From an uncultured bacterium (GTDB taxonomy: Bacteria; Bacteroidota; Bacteroidia; Bacteroidales; Paludibacteraceae), in contig CAMHCZ010000010.1 of NCBI GenBank assembly GCA_946183755.1, forward strand, positions 1 to 22,485: a stretch of 22,485 nucleotides of DNA, in the 5' to 3' direction. The position numbers and the translations under genes were made by a program. Under the pieces are notes generated by a model, which worked only from the letters and a program-made list of their open reading frames with translations, was not told where the DNA came from and ran no database searches. Of the stretch, positions 20,353-22,485 are shown one piece after another. Each line of letters begins with the position of its first letter. Position 1 is the stretch's first letter.

Positions 20353-22485
20353 ATGAAAATGGAAAACTTTACAATCAAGGCTCAAGAGGCAGTTCAGAAA
20401 GCCTTGCAGTCTGTCAGCCAGAATGGCCAGCAGATTATCGAGACCGAACATCTTCTTAAGGGTGTCCTGGATGCAGGAGAGAGCGTTTCGGACTTTCTGT
20501 TGAAGAAAACAGGAGTCAATAAAGCGCAGCTCTTGTCTAAACTTGATGCGAAGATAGCGTCGTTGCCGAAAGTGAGCGGCGGTGAGCCGTATTTGAGCAA
20601 CGAGGCGAACAGTGTGCTTATCAAGGCGCAGGAGTTGTCTCAGAAAGAAGGTGACCAGTTCGTCTCCGTAGAGTTCATTCTGCTGGCTCTTTATGTGGTG
20701 AACAGCAGCGTGAGCGTTATGCTCAAGGACTTAGGCATGACCGAAGACGCTTTGCGTAAGGCGATAAGCGAGCTGCGCAACGGCAACAAGGTGAACAGCC
20801 AGAGCGCCGAGGACAGCTACCGCTCACTGGAGAAATATGCAATAGACCTGAACGAGAAGGCGAGGAGTGGAAAATTGGACCCCGTCATCGGGCGTGACGA
20901 CGAGATAAGGCGTGTGCTGCAGATTCTCAGCCGAAGGACAAAGAACAACCCTATACTCATAGGCGAGCCGGGCACAGGAAAAACGGCGATAGCCGAAGGT
21001 CTTGCGCACAGAATCGTCAGAGGCGATGTGCCGGAGAATCTTAAGACAAAGAGGATTTTCTCGCTCGATATGGGTGCGCTCATAGCAGGCGCGAAATACA
21101 AAGGCGAATTCGAGGAGAGGCTGAAATCCGTTGTAAATGAGGTCATCAAGAGCGACGGAGAGATAATCCTGTTCATTGACGAGATACACACTCTTGTGGG
21201 CGCAGGCAAGAGCGAAGGCGCCATGGACGCTGCCAACATACTCAAACCGGCGCTGGCGAGAGGCGAGCTGAGGTCTATCGGAGCGACGACTTTGGAGGAG
21301 TACCAGAAGTACTTCGAGAAGGACAAGGCGCTTGAAAGACGTTTCCAGCAGGTGATTGTCGATGAGCCGGACGAGGCAAGCGCAATATCGATTCTGCGTG
21401 GACTGAAGGAAAGGTACGAGAACCACCACAAGGTGAGAATAAACGACGACGCCATAATCTCCGCCGTGCAGCTTTCCAGCCGATACATAAGCGACCGTTT
21501 CCTGCCCGACAAGGCGATAGACCTGATGGACGAGGCGATGGCGCACTTGAGGATGGAGATCGACAGCGTGCCTGAGGAACTCGACACTGTGGAGAGAGAC
21601 ATCAAGCAGCTGGAGATAGAGCGCGAGGCGATAAAGAGAGACGAGACCGGCACACGCAAGCTGGAGGAGATAAACAAGGAGATTGCCGAGCTCAAAGAGC
21701 AGGGCAATGAACTCAAGAGCAGATGGAGCAACGAGAAGAGCCATCTTGACAAAATACAGCAGCTGAAAATAAACATAGAAAACTACAAGTACGAGGCTGA
21801 AAAAGCCGAGCGCGAAGGCAACTACGGCAAGGTGGCGGAAATACGTTATGGCAAGATAAAAGAGGCCGAAACACAGATAGAAAAGGAGCAGAAGGCGCTT
21901 CACGATGTTCAGGGCGACCATCCTATGATAAAAGAGGAGGTTGACAGCAACGACATCGCCGAGGTTGTGTCTAAATGGACTGGAATACCAGTGACCAAGA
22001 TGGCGCAGAGCGAAAAGAGCAAGCTTCTGAACCTCGAGGACGAGCTGCACAAGAGAGTCATCGGGCAGAACGAGGCGATAAGCGCTATTTCTGACGCCGT
22101 CAGACGAAGCCGTGCCGGACTGCAGGACCCAAAGAGACCTATCGGCTCATTCATATTCATGGGAACGACTGGAGTAGGAAAGACCGAGCTCGCCAAGGCG
22201 CTCGCCGACTTCCTGTTCGACGACGAGAACATGATGACGCGTATCGACATGTCGGAGTATCAAGAGAAATTCAGCGTCTCGCGTCTTATAGGAGCGCCTC
22301 CTGGATACGTCGGCTACGACGAGGGCGGACAGCTGACCGAGGCTGTAAGGCGCAAACCGTACTCTGTAGTGCTGTTCGACGAGATTGAGAAGGCGCATCC
22401 TGACGTGTTCAACATACTGCTTCAGGTGCTTGACGACGGCCGTCTGACCGACAACAAGGGCAGAACGGTGAACTTCAAGAACACC
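20353..22485 (+). CDS. clpB: ATP-dependent disaggregase ClpB, 3' end cut off by the window
   Basis: 711 codons are visible with no stop; the usual length is about 860, so the end of AAA2 is missing. The N domain begins MKMENFTIKAQEAVQKAL. AAA1 has Walker A GEPGTGKT near residue 205 and Walker B LFIDEIHTLVGAG. A coiled-coil middle domain of about residues 410-530 marks ClpB rather than ClpA or ClpC. AAA2 has MGTTGVGKTEL and VVLFDEIEKAHPDV, and the window ends in DNKGRTVNFKNT. With DnaK it extracts polypeptides from aggregates. It has a strong Shine-Dalgarno sequence and is isolated from dapA by a terminator, consistent with separate, perhaps stress-related, control. Confidence 0.96.
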   Translation, partial: MKMENFTIKAQEAVQKALQSVSQNGQQIIETEHLLKGVLDAGESVSDFLLKKTGVNKAQLLSKLDAKIASLPKVSGGEPYLSNEANSVLIKAQELSQKEGDQFVSVEFILLALYVVNSSVSVMLKDLGMTEDALRKAISELRNGNKVNSQSAEDSYRSLEKYAIDLNEKARSGKLDPVIGRDDEIRRVLQILSRRTKNNPILIGEPGTGKTAIAEGLAHRIVRGDVPENLKTKRIFSLDMGALIAGAKYKGEFEERLKSVVNEVIKSDGEIILFIDEIHTLVGAGKSEGAMDAANILKPALARGELRSIGATTLEEYQKYFEKDKALERRFQQVIVDEPDEASAISILRGLKERYENHHKVRINDDAIISAVQLSSRYISDRFLPDKAIDLMDEAMAHLRMEIDSVPEELDTVERDIKQLEIEREAIKRDETGTRKLEEINKEIAELKEQGNELKSRWSNEKSHLDKIQQLKINIENYKYEAEKAEREGNYGKVAEIRYGKIKEAETQIEKEQKALHDVQGDHPMIKEEVDSNDIAEVVSKWTGIPVTKMAQSEKSKLLNLEDELHKRVIGQNEAISAISDAVRRSRAGLQDPKRPIGSFIFMGTTGVGKTELAKALADFLFDDENMMTRIDMSEYQEKFSVSRLIGAPPGYVGYDEGGQLTEAVRRKPYSVVLFDEIEKAHPDVFNILLQVLDDGRLTDNKGRTVNFKNT

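Noticed and set aside
20824..22050. Long open reading frames on the minus strand opposite clpB (one of 408 codons, one of 319 codons).
   Set aside because: They lie entirely antisense to a conserved, motif-complete ClpB gene, and their translations are low-complexity or Ser/Leu-rich with no recognisable domain. They arise from the codon bias of clpB.

Overview
The window looks like a stretch of ordinary chromosome from a member of the Bacteroidota, most likely order Bacteroidales. The evidence is: promoters of the Bacteroidales form (a TAnnTTTG -7 box with a TTTG or TTG about 17-19 bases upstream); the gene order rpmB-rpmG-DUF4295-ftsY-rimO; a full bat (Bacteroides aerotolerance) operon; HU-type proteins fused to a LysM domain; and start sites mostly without Shine-Dalgarno sequences. 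I see no insertion sequence, prophage, CRISPR array or integrase. All recognised genes lie on the + strand.

Layout. 1-53 is the 3' part of tRNA-Pro(TGG), followed by a terminator. 124-2063 holds a Nif3-like metal protein and a coiled-coil/zinc-ribbon protein, closed by a terminator. 2214-3302 is an exported alginate-lyase-family protein. 3453-4076 is a small ribosomal operon (L28, L33, DUF4295) with a clear promoter, a 5' leader hairpin and a terminator. 4249-6516 holds ftsY and rimO. 6596-8198 holds two overlapping HU-family genes; the second encodes a HU domain, a transmembrane segment and a periplasmic LysM domain, and ends at a terminator. 8373-16638 is the bat operon: MoxR ATPase, DUF58, a BatD-like membrane protein, BatA, BatB, BatC, BatD and BatE. 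It starts at a good promoter and runs with very short gaps or overlaps. ligA and a DUF6913-like gene follow closely, then dapA with its own terminator. clpB begins at 20353 and runs off the right edge.

How the genes work together. The bat products form a predicted inner-membrane assembly: a MoxR AAA+ ATPase, von Willebrand A (VWA) proteins with metal-binding (MIDAS) sites (DUF58, BatA, BatB), TPR proteins (BatC, BatE) and periplasmic beta-rich proteins (BatD and the gene at 10267). FtsY serves membrane-protein targeting. RimO and the L28/L33/DUF4295 operon serve the ribosome. ligA, dapA and clpB are housekeeping genes for DNA joining, lysine/diaminopimelate synthesis and protein disaggregation.

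No stretch longer than about 175 bases lacks a gene; the larger gaps hold the promoters, leaders and terminators listed. The most interesting item is the HU-transmembrane-LysM protein, whose architecture suggests a physical link between nucleoid and peptidoglycan. Regulatory details (a hairpin at the predicted start of the rpmB mRNA, a possibly leaderless mRNA for the alginate-lyase-like gene, and two unusually strong Shine-Dalgarno sequences) and two sharp AT-rich patches inside otherwise GC-balanced genes are also worth checking.
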